64,000 nucleotides of DNA from Natribaculum breve (GCF_023008585.1 NZ_CP095390.1:3162001-3226000), one strand, 5' to 3'; shown: positions 25,117-33,342, numbered from the stretch's first letter. Notes: generated from the sequence alone by a model not told the origin. Numbers and translations are program-made.

Positions 25117-25343
25117 CGGACCATCTCACCCCGAACTGCACCGCGGATCTTTCGCGAGTCTGCCTTCGAGCAGTCGAAACAGAGGTAGTTGTGCGGGTGA
25201 TCCTCGTTGCGGTCGATCGCGTAGGGTTCGCGTTCGACGCCTTCGGGATCGAACGTCTCGCCGCAGTACGTGACGCCGACGAGGCTCTCGACGCAATAGC
25301 CGTTGTGACCGTTGTCGAGGTTGACCACGTAGCCGGTCGTCAC
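25113..25343 (-). CDS. Small cysteine protein
   Basis: A 76-residue protein from a GTG start with a strong GGAGGTGA ribosome binding site 6 bases before it, overlapping the previous stop (GTGA). The sequence MTTGYVVNLDNGHNGYCVES continues with CGETF and CFDCS, so one zinc ion could be bound. Function unknown. Confidence 0.5.
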   Translation of the reverse strand: MTTGYVVNLDNGHNGYCVESLVGVTYCGETFDPEGVEREPYAIDRNEDHPHNYLCFDCSKADSRKIRGAVRGEMVR

Positions 25344-25450
25344 GGGCGGTCACCTCCGTCGTGCTGACCGCAGTTGAGACAGCGAACGCCGCCCGCGAGC
25401 CACCACTGCCGAGCGCCGCAAGTCTGGCAGTGTCCGTCGGGGTAGCGCAT
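25340..25450 (-). CDS. 36-residue zinc-ribbon micro-protein
   Basis: An ORF starting MRYPDGHCQTCGARQWW with a second knuckle CLNC 12 residues later: a minimal CxxC...CxxC zinc ribbon. A GGAGGTGA ribosome binding site precedes the ATG, whose codon overlaps the preceding stop (TGATG), and its own stop overlaps the next GTG. These couplings support coding. The role is unknown. Confidence 0.6.
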   Translation of the reverse strand: MRYPDGHCQTCGARQWWLAGGVRCLNCGQHDGGDRP

Positions 25451-25710
25451 CACTGTTCACCTCCCGGGTGGTCAGTATCCGTCTCCGTGTACCACGGGCC
25501 GTATCCGTGCTCTTTGTTGAAGCGAGCGACTGCGTGGAGAACTTCGACGCACTCCTCTTTGTCTTCGTACAGCCCGACGTGACCGCATTCAGGGCATTTC
25601 CAGTCGTCGGCGATCCGGCCGAAATTCTCCGGCACCATGTCGTCACAGTCCGGGCAGTACATCGGGATGTTGTGCTCCGTTCCGACGCTACAGGTGTCGT
25701 TATCACTCAT
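25450..25710 (-). CDS. Zinc-ribbon protein
   Basis: An 86-residue protein starting MSDNDTCSVGTEHNIPMYC. CPDC and CPEC knuckles about 19 residues apart (YCPDCDDMVPENFG and WKCPECGHVGLY) form a rubredoxin-like zinc ribbon, followed by a helical acidic tail. It overlaps the upstream gene by 8 bases. Probably nucleic-acid or protein binding; unknown. Confidence 0.6.
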   Translation of the reverse strand: MSDNDTCSVGTEHNIPMYCPDCDDMVPENFGRIADDWKCPECGHVGLYEDKEECVEVLHAVARFNKEHGYGPWYTETDTDHPGGEQ

Positions 25711-26137
25711 TGGTATCCTCCTGGTCGCGTTCGCGAAGTTGCTGTATCCGGGCGTTCGCCAGACCGATGACGTCCTTTCGCCGCCGGTCCTTGTCGACCC
25801 ACGAGAAGTACGCAGCGACCTTCTTGACGAGTTTCTGTTCGTCGTCGATCCCGAGGCGGACGCGGCCCTCGCGATCGGTCGTCCGGAAGAGGTCGCCGTT
25901 CGCGCACGCGGCTGTGATCGCTCGATGGACCTCCTCGAGGCCGTAGCGGCCGTGACCGCTCGAGTGGAGCGTCTGGATCACTGACGGCTGCGACGCCAGC
26001 GGCGGTTGCATCCGCCCGCTGTTGTAGTCGACCGCGCGGACGACGGCCTCGTAGACCTCCTTCGAGCGTTTGCGCCGCGCTGCATCGCTCAGTTCGTCCG
26101 GGTCGGCGTCGCGATAGCGTTGGTCGCGACGACTCAC
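25703..26137 (-). CDS. Possible DNA-binding early protein
   Basis: A 144-residue basic, helical protein from a GTG start overlapping the upstream stop (GTGA). It contains RYGLEEVHRAITAACANGDL, which looks like a winged-helix recognition region, then FRTTDREGRVRLG as a wing. Hence it may bind DNA. Position next to the helicase genes suggests a replication or regulatory role; this is inference. Confidence 0.45.
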   Translation of the reverse strand: MSRRDQRYRDADPDELSDAARRKRSKEVYEAVVRAVDYNSGRMQPPLASQPSVIQTLHSSGHGRYGLEEVHRAITAACANGDLFRTTDREGRVRLGIDDEQKLVKKVAAYFSWVDKDRRRKDVIGLANARIQQLRERDQEDTNE

Positions 26138-26400
26138 TCGTCGCTCACCTCGTTGATGTTGACGACGTCGAGGTCGAGTTCCTCGAGGAGTTCCGCGCCC
26201 CGGTCGGCGATCTGCTCGTCGGTCTCGTCGTCGACGATCTCCTTGGTCGCGCTGAGGTAGGCGTGCTGGACGATCGTCTCGGCGAGCAGGATCTCGAGGA
26301 GGTCCGACCGCTGGCGGGCCCGGTACGTGACGATCGCGAACGTGAGCGCCCCGCCGATCGCGACGCCGGCGGCGTACATGAGGATCGGCTCGGCGATCAC
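26134..26400 (-). CDS. Small membrane-anchored protein
   Basis: An 88-residue protein from a GTG overlapping the helicase stop (GTGA), with GGAGGTG upstream. One transmembrane helix (LMYAAGVAIGGALTFAIVTY) is followed by a helical acidic domain containing LLEILLAETIVQHAYLSATK. Its coupling to the MCM gene is notable; it could anchor replication or other early proteins at the membrane, which is speculation. Confidence 0.5.
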   Translation of the reverse strand: MIAEPILMYAAGVAIGGALTFAIVTYRARQRSDLLEILLAETIVQHAYLSATKEIVDDETDEQIADRGAELLEELDLDVVNINEVSDE

Positions 26401-28502
26401 GTCACCCGCACCTCCTTGTTCGTCTTCGGCTCGTAGGCGTCGCCTTTCTGTTTGAGTTTCTCGATCTCGTGTTTCGCCTGCTCTTTCGAGATACCCTCCT
26501 CCTCCTCGAGTTTCTCGAAGACGTCCTCGTAGGGGACGCCGCCGGCTTTGCCGGTCTGCATCTCCCGGATGACGGCTTTGACGGCCTTGATGCGCTCCCG
26601 CTGGGGCTTCGACGTGTTCGCCTCGACGATGTCCGCGTCGAACTCGCCGTCTTCGTTCATCCCGTAGTCCTGGAGCGACTCGCCGACCAGCCGCTTCGCG
26701 CGCTTGATGTCCTCCTCTTCGATCCACTCCGAGTGACGGGCCCGGGCGCTGGCCTCGGCGATGCGGTGCATGTCCTGGAGCTTCCGGAGCGTGATCGGCA
26801 CCGGTGCATCGTCGTCGTAGCCGTTGACGCCGCGCATCCGAACGTACGCCTCCCGGAGCTTGTTTCGCATCTCCTCGGTTCGGAACCGCGGGTCGGGAAG
26901 TTGGCGGACGTAGGCGACGTACTTCCGGAGGAGGTCGTGGTCGATGACGCGATCGTCATCGTCGTCGCCGACGTCCTCGCCAGCTCGCTTCGCTTTCGCA
27001 GTCTCTTTCGTCTCGAGAACGTGGTCGGCCTTCTCTCGATCCGTCTTTTCGTCCGGCTTGTCCTGCAGTTTGAAGATGAGGGCGAATCGCGAGAGGAGTG
27101 TCTCGCTCAGGTCGATCTGTTCGCTGTCGGCGACGTACTCATCCCAGCGGGAGTGTTTCGGGTTGCCGCCAGCGAAGACAGACGTCTCGGCGGGGAGTGT
27201 CGTGTTGATCCCGGCCTTGTTGACGTCGACGCGCATGTCGGCCATCGCGCCGTGCATCGAGTCCTGGACGTCCTCGCGGACCTTGTCGATCTCGTCGACG
27301 CACGCGAGGCCGCCGTTGGCCTGGACGAGCGCCCCGGCGTCGAGGGCCCACTCCCCGCCAGCGAAGTCATCCTGTTTCGCCGTGGCGGTCATCCCCGCCT
27401 CGGTAGCGCCCTTGCCGTTCGCGAAGACCGACCGCGGGGCGATCATGTTCGCTTCCCGGAGGAGTGTCGACTTGCCGGTCGAGGCGTCACCGATCAGCAG
27501 CATGTGGAAGACACCGCGTACCTCGCGACCGTTCTCGAGTTCGACGGTCGCCCCGCTGATGAGCATCAGGAAGATGCCCTCCTTGATGAGGTCGTACTTC
27601 TCGCCGGTCAGATCGGGTGCGATGCTGTCGATGACGACGTCGAACAGCGGGCCGTACTCGCCGGCCGCGATCGCCTCGATCTCCTGTTTGTCCGCCTCGG
27701 TGATCTCGAGGTCCTCGAAATCTGTGTCCGAGACCTCGACGTGGTGGCCCTCGAGGTAGGGCTTGAACCGCGCGCTCTTTTTGTTGCCCGACGAGTCCTG
27801 TTTGAGTCGCAGCCGACCAGTGACGTTCACTCGCTCGCCACCGTCGACGACGTCACAGAGATCGTCCTCGAGGGCAGCGTCGATCTTTCGACCGTCGCCA
27901 GCAGCGACGACCTCCGGTGGCTCGGCCAGCCGGAGCATCTGCGCGTCGACGAACTCCGATTGATCGAAGTTGATCTGGAACGGGCCCTGGCGTTCGCAGC
28001 CCTTGCACTCGTGGGGTTCCTGGAAGTCGTCCTCGGTGCCTGACTGCGGGACGTAGTTGAGTGTGCCGCACAGCTGGCATTCGAAGGCAGCCTCGGTGAT
28101 CTTCGGGTCGACGTCTGTCGCCTTCTCGACCTGGCCCTCGATCGTGAGGTATGGCGCGTCGTTGTGACGCTTCGTCGGCGAGAAGTGCCCCGGATAGAAC
28201 GAGTCGGTCTCGTTGAGGTTGTACACGCGGACGTGCGCGTTCCCGAGCTCGACGTCGATCGGGATGTCGTACAACCGGAGCGCTTCCTCGGCGTACCGCT
28301 GGAGTTGTTTCGGCTGCTGGAGGTAGTCGTCGGCGAGGGCGGGATCGAACTGGAAGAGGTCCGTCCAGTCGACCTCGAGAGAGCGCTGCTCGTTCGGATA
28401 GTGTTGGGCGAGCGTGCGGATCTCCTCGTCGTAGTAGGAGCGGAAGAACTCCTGGAACACGTCCACGAGTTCCGCCGCTGCACCGTCTGTAGCGGCCGCC
28501 AT
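26397..28502 (-). CDS. mcm: Viral MCM replicative helicase
   Basis: A 701-residue protein from the ATG at 28,502, with GGAGGTG nine bases before it (an in-frame GTG at 28,514 overlaps that site and is less likely). The N-terminal domain has a zinc site (CQLCGTLN...CKGCER). The AAA+ core has Walker A LLIGDASTGKSTLL, Walker B GLACVDEIDK, sensor region GGNPKHSRWDEY and arginine finger LLSRFALIF. A winged-helix tail follows. Both Walker motifs vary from cellular MCM (GDPGTGKS and DEFDK), as expected for a viral copy. It would unwind viral DNA; an origin-like repeat region lies directly upstream. Confidence 0.88.
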   Translation of the reverse strand: MAAATDGAAAELVDVFQEFFRSYYDEEIRTLAQHYPNEQRSLEVDWTDLFQFDPALADDYLQQPKQLQRYAEEALRLYDIPIDVELGNAHVRVYNLNETDSFYPGHFSPTKRHNDAPYLTIEGQVEKATDVDPKITEAAFECQLCGTLNYVPQSGTEDDFQEPHECKGCERQGPFQINFDQSEFVDAQMLRLAEPPEVVAAGDGRKIDAALEDDLCDVVDGGERVNVTGRLRLKQDSSGNKKSARFKPYLEGHHVEVSDTDFEDLEITEADKQEIEAIAAGEYGPLFDVVIDSIAPDLTGEKYDLIKEGIFLMLISGATVELENGREVRGVFHMLLIGDASTGKSTLLREANMIAPRSVFANGKGATEAGMTATAKQDDFAGGEWALDAGALVQANGGLACVDEIDKVREDVQDSMHGAMADMRVDVNKAGINTTLPAETSVFAGGNPKHSRWDEYVADSEQIDLSETLLSRFALIFKLQDKPDEKTDREKADHVLETKETAKAKRAGEDVGDDDDDRVIDHDLLRKYVAYVRQLPDPRFRTEEMRNKLREAYVRMRGVNGYDDDAPVPITLRKLQDMHRIAEASARARHSEWIEEEDIKRAKRLVGESLQDYGMNEDGEFDADIVEANTSKPQRERIKAVKAVIREMQTGKAGGVPYEDVFEKLEEEEGISKEQAKHEIEKLKQKGDAYEPKTNKEVRVT

Positions 28503-28759
28503 TACGCGATCCACCTCCGACGAGTGTGTGTTGTGGAGGTGTTGCGGCTACACAACACCAAACGAGAGGTGTTGCGGTCGTCGAATGCGAGCGATGCGAG
28601 CGATGGGCGAGCGTACTTGTGAGTAGCTGACATTTGCTTACAGTGGCTTCCTTCAGTGGATTTTCAGCCAATTCAACCGTCCTTGTCTTCAGGACGGGTC
28701 TGGAGGGGGTGGCCCCCTCATGAGGTGTTGTGTAGTCGCAACACCTCCGCAACACCTGT
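28503..28759 (-). other. Candidate viral replication origin with inverted repeats
   Basis: A 257-base non-coding region upstream of the MCM gene. Two 25-bp segments (28,535-28,559 and 28,724-28,748) are near-perfect inverted copies of each other (24 of 25 bases), each built around GGTGTTG...CAACACC with an 8-base spacer. Further partial copies of AGGTGTTGCGG lie at about 28,566-28,577 and, inverted, at 28,749-28,758. Between them, about 28,610-28,680 is AT-rich for this genome. Iterons plus an AT-rich stretch beside a replicative helicase suggest an origin; an operator is the alternative. Confidence 0.5.
28677..28719 (-). terminator. Two adjacent hairpins downstream of the coiled-coil gene
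   Basis: Two perfect hairpins: CCGTCCT/AGGACGG with a 7-base loop (28,677-28,697) and GAGGGGG/CCCCCTC with a 3-base loop (28,703-28,719). They lie 40 bases after the stop of the gene ending at 28,760 and inside the origin-like region. They could end transcription, or be structural elements of the origin or of an RNA. No T-tract follows on the minus strand. Confidence 0.35.
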
Positions 28760-29359
28760 TCACTCGGACAACACCCCCTCGTGGATCCGGACGCCGGCGA
28801 CCGTCTTCGGGATGTAGTCGCTGCTCGTATCGACGATCAGCCGCGTGTTCTTCGAGGACGTCCGCGGTTCCTTCTGGACCCAGCAGGTGTTTTCGTCGCC
28901 GACGAGCTCCGCTGCACGGTCCATCACGTCGTAGGTGTTCGTCCGGTGGACTTCACCGTCGAGGACGTCCTGGATCCGGCTGGCGTCGAACTCCTGGCGG
29001 CGAGATGCCGTTGGCGACGATCCCAGGGTGACGGCCTTCTTGAGGAGTTGTGCCGCCTGCCTGTCGCGCGTGGCCGCGCTCTTGTGGCTGACCGACTGGT
29101 AGAGGTCGGCGGCCTCCTGCATCTCGCGGACAGTGTCGCGCAGTCGACGGACCTCTTCGCGGAGTTCGTCGTTCTCGTCCTCGAGGCGCTCGATGTGTTG
29201 GACGACGCGGACCGCTCCCTCGACTTGACCGACCTCCGTTGGATCAACCTCGTCGTCGACGAGGCCGTAGATGAGCTTCCGCAGGGCGATCGTCTGTGCC
29301 TCATCTTCGCCGACGAGTTCGTCGGTCTGCCGCGCGTCCATGAGGTCGTCGTCGTTCAT
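28760..29359 (-). CDS. Coiled-coil early protein
   Basis: A 199-residue protein starting MNDDDLMDARQTDELVGEDE. Residues about 50-90 form a coiled coil (HIERLEDENDELREEVRRL). The C-terminal half is basic and mixed alpha/beta (TSSKNTRLIVDTSSDYI). It is coupled by ATGA to the upstream gene and is the last gene before the origin-like region, so origin binding or replication control is possible but unproven. Confidence 0.5.
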   Translation of the reverse strand: MNDDDLMDARQTDELVGEDEAQTIALRKLIYGLVDDEVDPTEVGQVEGAVRVVQHIERLEDENDELREEVRRLRDTVREMQEAADLYQSVSHKSAATRDRQAAQLLKKAVTLGSSPTASRRQEFDASRIQDVLDGEVHRTNTYDVMDRAAELVGDENTCWVQKEPRTSSKNTRLIVDTSSDYIPKTVAGVRIHEGVLSE

Positions 29360-29736
29360 GCCGACGCACCTCCGTTCGTCTCGGGATCGTACCGGATCTC
29401 GCCGATGTCCGCGATCTCGAACTCCGGCCGGTCGACGAGCCCCTTCATCCGACGCTTCAGCGTCTTCTCCGACCGGATGTCCGTGTGCCGGCGGTACAAC
29501 TGCCGGAGTTCGCTGACCGTGATCGTCTCGCCCGGCTCGAGGCGCTCGACGATCGCCTGGTCGCGGCTATCGTAGTCGGGTTCTGGTTGCGAGTCTTCGA
29601 GACCGAGTTCCGCTTCGAGTTCGGCAACGCGTTCCTCGAGGGCCGCCGTGTCCTCCTCGTGATCGGCGATCCGATCGAGGGCGCGCTGAGCGACTCGGAG
29701 GGCGTCCTCCGGGCGGACGTCCGGCTGGTCAGACAT
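29356..29736 (-). CDS. Coiled-coil/winged-helix early protein
   Basis: A 126-residue protein starting MSDQPDVRPEDALRVAQRAL. Residues 15-50 are a coiled coil (EERVAELEAELGLEDSQ). Residues about 60-115 look like a winged helix (ETITVSELRQLYRRHTD, then SEKTLKRRMKGLVDRPEF). It is coupled at both ends. It may be a DNA-binding regulator of the early operon or a replication initiator-like protein. Confidence 0.5.
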   Translation of the reverse strand: MSDQPDVRPEDALRVAQRALDRIADHEEDTAALEERVAELEAELGLEDSQPEPDYDSRDQAIVERLEPGETITVSELRQLYRRHTDIRSEKTLKRRMKGLVDRPEFEIADIGEIRYDPETNGGASA

Positions 29737-29878
29737 CGCGAATCACCTCAAAGCCGCCAGTGTGGTCGTCACAGACGACGAGGTCACCACGTTCGGGGTG
29801 CCGGACGACGACGTCGGCGTCCTCGGTGCAGCCGAGCGCGCCACAGAACGGACCGAATCCGTCGGTCGCGGAACTCAC
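29729..29878 (-). CDS. 49-residue zinc-site protein, first gene after the attachment site
   Basis: A GTG start with an upstream GGAGGTGG defines MSSATDGFGPFCGALGCTED, followed by VVCDDHTGG. The Cys/Cys and Cys/His pairs could bind one zinc ion. It overlaps the next gene by 8 bases. It is the first viral gene next to the tRNA end of the provirus; no integrase lies here. Confidence 0.5.
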   Translation of the reverse strand: MSSATDGFGPFCGALGCTEDADVVVRHPERGDLVVCDDHTGGFEVIRDV

Positions 29879-30010
29879 GCTGCACCACCTCCAAAAGCCG
29901 TCGCTATCGCAGTATCTGGCTCATACTCGACAGTACTGGAGGTGTGAGAAACGCCCGCTACACCTGGGTGAGGGGGTGTTTTTACGCGGGCATGTAAAGG
30001 ATTTGATAAG

Positions 30011-30046
30011 TGCCCGGGGAGGGCTCCGAACCCTCGATCTCCGCAT
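30011..30046 (-). other. Provirus attachment site (tRNA-Met 3' end), inferred
   Basis: The 3' exon of the tRNA points toward the virus. Viral early genes begin about 130 bases beyond it and chromosomal genes lie on its other side, as expected when integration re-creates the tRNA 3' end. The second copy of this sequence should mark the far end of the provirus, outside the window. The core length cannot be set from one copy. Confidence 0.5.
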
Positions 30047-30161
30047 GTCCCAGGTCCGAGGCTCGGCAGTCCTCGAGGGACAGGGAGGCTTCCAAGGCGA
30101 AACCGCACCGAATCTCTGAACCCTATGAGTGCGGCGCTATGTCCAGCTAAGCCACCCGGGC
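30011..30161 (-). tRNA. Elongator tRNA-Met (CAT) with intron
   Basis: The acceptor stem GCCCGGG/CCCGGGC, anticodon stem CCGCA/TGCGG, T-arm GAGGG/CCCTC and discriminator A all pair. The anticodon CAT is at 30,125-30,127. A 77-base intron (30,047-30,123) interrupts the anticodon loop after position 37, as in other haloarchaeal elongator tRNA-Met genes, where it is removed by the bulge-helix-bulge endonuclease. Exons are 38 and 36 bases. CCA is not encoded. A TATA-like TTAAAGA lies about 28 bases upstream (30,187-30,193). Confidence 0.92.
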
Positions 30162-30263
30162 TCACTTTCCCGTAGTGCGGTCTGTTTCTTTAACCTTCTC
30201 ATTCGGAGCGGGCGTGCGCTGTATACCCACGGATTTATCACAGGTCCTGACGAACCCCGTCGC

Positions 30264-31343
30264 ATGAGTGTTCCCGGTATCGTACAGTCTACTCTCGACG
30301 ACGAAGAAATCGCCGCCCGCGTCTCACTCGGCGGCGACGACGAACTCTACATTACGCCCACGAGGACGATCATCTACCGCGCCGAAGGACTGCTCAGCGA
30401 CGAATCTGTCGACGAGTTCCCACACGACGCCGAGCGGATCACCCTCTCGGAGGGTCGTCGAAAGACGCGGTTCTCCCTCGAGTATCCCCTCGACGACGTC
30501 CGCGATTTCGCGATCCCCTCGAGTCGAACCGAAGAGGCGCTCCACCCCGTGCTCGCGGGCGTGCTCAACGGAAACGGCATCACGGATCCCGGCGAGACGG
30601 TCGTCCAGACCTACCGGTTCAGCGAACTCACACTGATCATCACCAGCGACCGGCTGGTCAAACACATCGGCGAAGCCGTCTGGGACGGCGACTTCGAGCA
30701 GTATCACTTCGACGACGTGACCAACCTCTCGTTCGAAGACGGCAGCGTGGCGACCCAGATCGTCCTCGAGGTCGACGGCCGCCAGCAGCGGATCAAGGCA
30801 CCGAACGATCGGGCCGACGAGGTCCGAAACCGCCTCGAGTACGCGCTGTTCGAGTACTACGACGTCGATTCACTCGCGGAGTTCAACGCGTACGTCGGCG
30901 AGGACGAGGACGAGGACGACGAAGAGCAACGCGACGATCCCACGACAGCCTTCGGCGACGGCGTCGACCCGCTCGACGCGAACCCGCCCGAACCCGACGA
31001 CGAGCACGAGGCACAGTCGGGTACGGCAGCCGTCGAGTCTGATCCACTCGCGGCCGACCTCGGCGACGAGACCAGCGACGAGGCGACTGCGCCGGTCGGC
31101 GACGGCCAGACGGCCGCGACGGTCGAAACGACGACCAGAACCGAGGATTCCTCGACCGGCGGGGCGGACCGGGCGACTGCCGTCGAGGCGAGCGGGTTCG
31201 ACTCGCCGGAGCCACGTCCCGATCCCGAAGTGCTCGAGCGACTCGACGAACTCGAGGCGACGGTCGAACGGCAGAACGAACTCCTGAAACGCCACCAGGA
31301 GACGATCGAGCAGTTGATCACGGAGCTACGACAGGGACGGTAA
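30264..31343 (+). CDS. Conserved haloarchaeal protein of unknown function, coiled-coil C-terminus
   Basis: A 359-residue protein from the ATG at 30,264. A TATA-like TTTATC about 28 bases upstream suggests a leaderless transcript. Residues 1-205 form a compact alpha/beta domain that begins MSVPGIVQSTLDDEEIAARV and contains TPTRTIIYRAEGLLSDESV, conserved among haloarchaea (I recall it as DUF7115). Residues 210-320 are acidic and low complexity. The last 35 residues are a coiled coil (LERLDELEATVERQNELLK). It is the first chromosomal gene beside tRNA-Met. No enzyme motif is seen. Confidence 0.75.
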   Translation: MSVPGIVQSTLDDEEIAARVSLGGDDELYITPTRTIIYRAEGLLSDESVDEFPHDAERITLSEGRRKTRFSLEYPLDDVRDFAIPSSRTEEALHPVLAGVLNGNGITDPGETVVQTYRFSELTLIITSDRLVKHIGEAVWDGDFEQYHFDDVTNLSFEDGSVATQIVLEVDGRQQRIKAPNDRADEVRNRLEYALFEYYDVDSLAEFNAYVGEDEDEDDEEQRDDPTTAFGDGVDPLDANPPEPDDEHEAQSGTAAVESDPLAADLGDETSDEATAPVGDGQTAATVETTTRTEDSSTGGADRATAVEASGFDSPEPRPDPEVLERLDELEATVERQNELLKRHQETIEQLITELRQGR

Positions 31344-31374
31344 CGGAATCCGATCGCGCTCGTATCCGGGCCGG

Positions 31375-31728
31375 TCACTCGCGGCCAGTCACCTTTCGGA
31401 TACACGACGAGCCGAAGGGTCCGATCTCTCCGGCGTCGAGGTCGATGAAGTAGCCGGTCGAGAGACTCGAGCCACAGCGCTTGCAGGTAAAATCGCCGTC
31501 TTTCGTGATCACGTCCTGTTCGAACCGGACGTACTGGCGGCTCTTCGGGCGGACGATCCCGTCCTCGCGCTCGATGATCCCCCGGAGTTCCGCCTCGTCG
31601 AGGATCGTCCGGGTCACCGTCGGATCGGTCGTCACGGTCTCGATCCGATCGACGGCTGCCGAAAGCGGCAGCTGTTCGTGCTCGAGGCGCTCGAGGAGCG
31701 CCAGCCCTCGTTCGACGCGGTCGTCCAT
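31375..31728 (-). CDS. DUF5830 family protein
   Basis: A 117-residue protein from the ATG at 31,728 (MDDRVERGLALLERLEHEQL). The N-terminal half is a winged-helix-like bundle; the C-terminal half has CKRCGSSLSTGYFI and SSCIRKVTG, consistent with a small zinc site. I recognise it as the haloarchaeal family DUF5830, function unknown. It converges with the gene ending at 31,343. Confidence 0.7.
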   Translation of the reverse strand: MDDRVERGLALLERLEHEQLPLSAAVDRIETVTTDPTVTRTILDEAELRGIIEREDGIVRPKSRQYVRFEQDVITKDGDFTCKRCGSSLSTGYFIDLDAGEIGPFGSSCIRKVTGRE

Positions 31729-31830
31729 CGCTCCGTGTTGTTTCACGGACCCGAATAAACGTTGTGTCGTCGCTCGACTCGAGTTCGGGACGTCGTTCTC
31801 GGTCGACACGTGGCCGACGAGCGAGCCCGG

Positions 31831-32805
31831 TTACTGTTTGAACGCGCCAGCGACCAAAAGCGGGAACACGAGCGTCGCCTCCGCCTCGACGAGCGTGTAG
31901 TTGTCCTCGGCTTCCTTGATCTTCCCCCACGAGACCGCTTCGTTCGGCGGCGCGCCCGACAGCGACCCGTCTCCCTCGACGCCGGTCGAGATGTAGACGA
32001 CGTAGTCGGCACCGCCGCGGAACAGGTTGGTCATGATCGCGTGGTGTTTGGGCACGCCGCCACCGACCGCGATCAGGCCGGTCGTGTCGGCGAGCAGCGA
32101 CTGCTCGATGAGCGAATCGTAGTCGTCCAAGATTTCGATGCCGACCTCCGAGTCGTACCCCTGCCGGTAGTAGTAGAGGAAGTTTCCGACCTCCGCGTCG
32201 GTCAGCGCCGGACAGTAGACCGGCACGTCGTTGTCCGCGGCCTGTTTGAGCACCGAATCTTCGTCGTCCAGGGTCTTCCCCAGCTCCCGTGCGAACGCCG
32301 TCGGCGTCCGGACCTTCTTCTCGGCGAAGAAGTCGTCGAAGAAGTCGTAGAGGTACTCCTCGAGCCAGACGTACCGATCGGACGGGACGAAAATGTTCCC
32401 GAGACGGTTGATGCCACGCTCTCTGAGTGCGGCCTCGTCTGCGTCCCACTCGCCCATCTTGAACGGCTTCGCCGTCTTGATGACGTCCTCGGTCAGCGAC
32501 CCGGAGGTCGTGATGATGACGTCGACGTAACCTTCGCGAACGAGGTAGGCGACGACTTCACGGAGTCCCGAGGAGATGATGTTCGAGGTAAACGTGAGGT
32601 AGATCGTCGCGTCTTCTTCCTGCATCCGTTCGGCGATGTCGATCGCTTCGGCGAGCTGTGTCGCCTGGAACCCCGTCGTCGCGTACGAGTCCAGCAGGTC
32701 GTCGAAGTCGAACGTGCCACGGAAGTCGTAGCCGCGAACGTCGGCCCCGGAGAGCTCCTCGTCGGTTCCGGGAACGACGTGTTCTCGAGAGTCGTCTTCG
32801 TCCAT
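31831..32805 (-). CDS. dys: Deoxyhypusine synthase
   Basis: A 324-residue protein, normal family length. Recognisable blocks are YLTFTSNIISSGLREVVAYL, VDVIITTSGSLTEDVIK, the NAD-binding GLIAVGGGVPKHH and the active-site loop EAVSWGKI with the Lys that forms the enzyme-imine intermediate. It modifies a lysine of translation factor aIF5A to the (deoxy)hypusine form; haloarchaea may use agmatine rather than spermidine as donor. It acts in the cytoplasm and is transcribed alone. Confidence 0.92.
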   Translation of the reverse strand: MDEDDSREHVVPGTDEELSGADVRGYDFRGTFDFDDLLDSYATTGFQATQLAEAIDIAERMQEEDATIYLTFTSNIISSGLREVVAYLVREGYVDVIITTSGSLTEDVIKTAKPFKMGEWDADEAALRERGINRLGNIFVPSDRYVWLEEYLYDFFDDFFAEKKVRTPTAFARELGKTLDDEDSVLKQAADNDVPVYCPALTDAEVGNFLYYYRQGYDSEVGIEILDDYDSLIEQSLLADTTGLIAVGGGVPKHHAIMTNLFRGGADYVVYISTGVEGDGSLSGAPPNEAVSWGKIKEAEDNYTLVEAEATLVFPLLVAGAFKQ

Positions 32806-32914
32806 ACTCCATTTTTCTCGTCGGCAGGTTTGAACGACTCGGATCGGATGCGGACGGGTGCCTCTCGCGTGTGATCGACGTGGGAATCGTTTCGTCCCGA
32901 TGTGTCAGTCGGTA

Positions 32915-33211
32915 TCAATCGTACTCGCGCCACTTGTAGCCACACTCGGTGCACTCGAAAAACCGGGTTTCGGATTCGTCGGCCGAACGCGTCTGCTCCA
33001 GATGCCAGTAGGCTTCGTCGTTCCCACAGCGTGGACAGGTAACCTCCGTCGTCGGACGGCTCTCGGCGTCCTCCCCCCGGAAGCGGTCGGTCGGCTCCTC
33101 CTGGGATTCGGTCAGTTCGGTCTCGCCGGTGACGTCTTCGAACGACACGTCCAGTTCGGGCGTCTCACGCTCTCCTTCGGCGTCGCTCTCTTCCTCGGCG
33201 TCGTCTCCCAT
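32915..33211 (-). CDS. TFS-type zinc ribbon protein (RPA12/TFIIS family)
   Basis: A 98-residue protein from the ATG at 33,211. After an acidic, probably disordered half, residues 58-98 form the TFIIS-type ribbon: [20 protein letters not shown] and then [15 protein letters not shown]. The invariant pair of acidic residues in the finger loop (ADE before SETRFF) is present, so transcript-cleavage stimulation of RNA polymerase is plausible. Standard TFS has an N-terminal ribbon too; it is missing here, so this is a short paralogue. Confidence 0.75.
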   Translation of the reverse strand: MGDDAEEESDAEGERETPELDVSFEDVTGETELTESQEEPTDRFRGEDAESRPTTEVTCPRCGNDEAYWHLEQTRSADESETRFFECTECGYKWREYD

Positions 33212-33342
33212 GCGAGTAGCGACGGAGTCACGGGCAAAGGAGTTTCTGTGCGCTTCGGTGAGGACTCCTGGTCGACTGCTGGGACAGTAGAACCGACTGA
33301 CAGCGGTGTGACAGCGGTGACGCACCGTCTTCGCGTGGAGTC

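Noticed and set aside
28677..28719. The two hairpins as a tRNA-like or small RNA gene
   Set aside because: The stems do not give a cloverleaf and no promoter for such an RNA is visible.
30047..30123. The tRNA-Met intron as a box C/D guide RNA
   Set aside because: In haloarchaea it is the tRNA-Trp intron that is known for this; I could not see convincing C and D boxes here.
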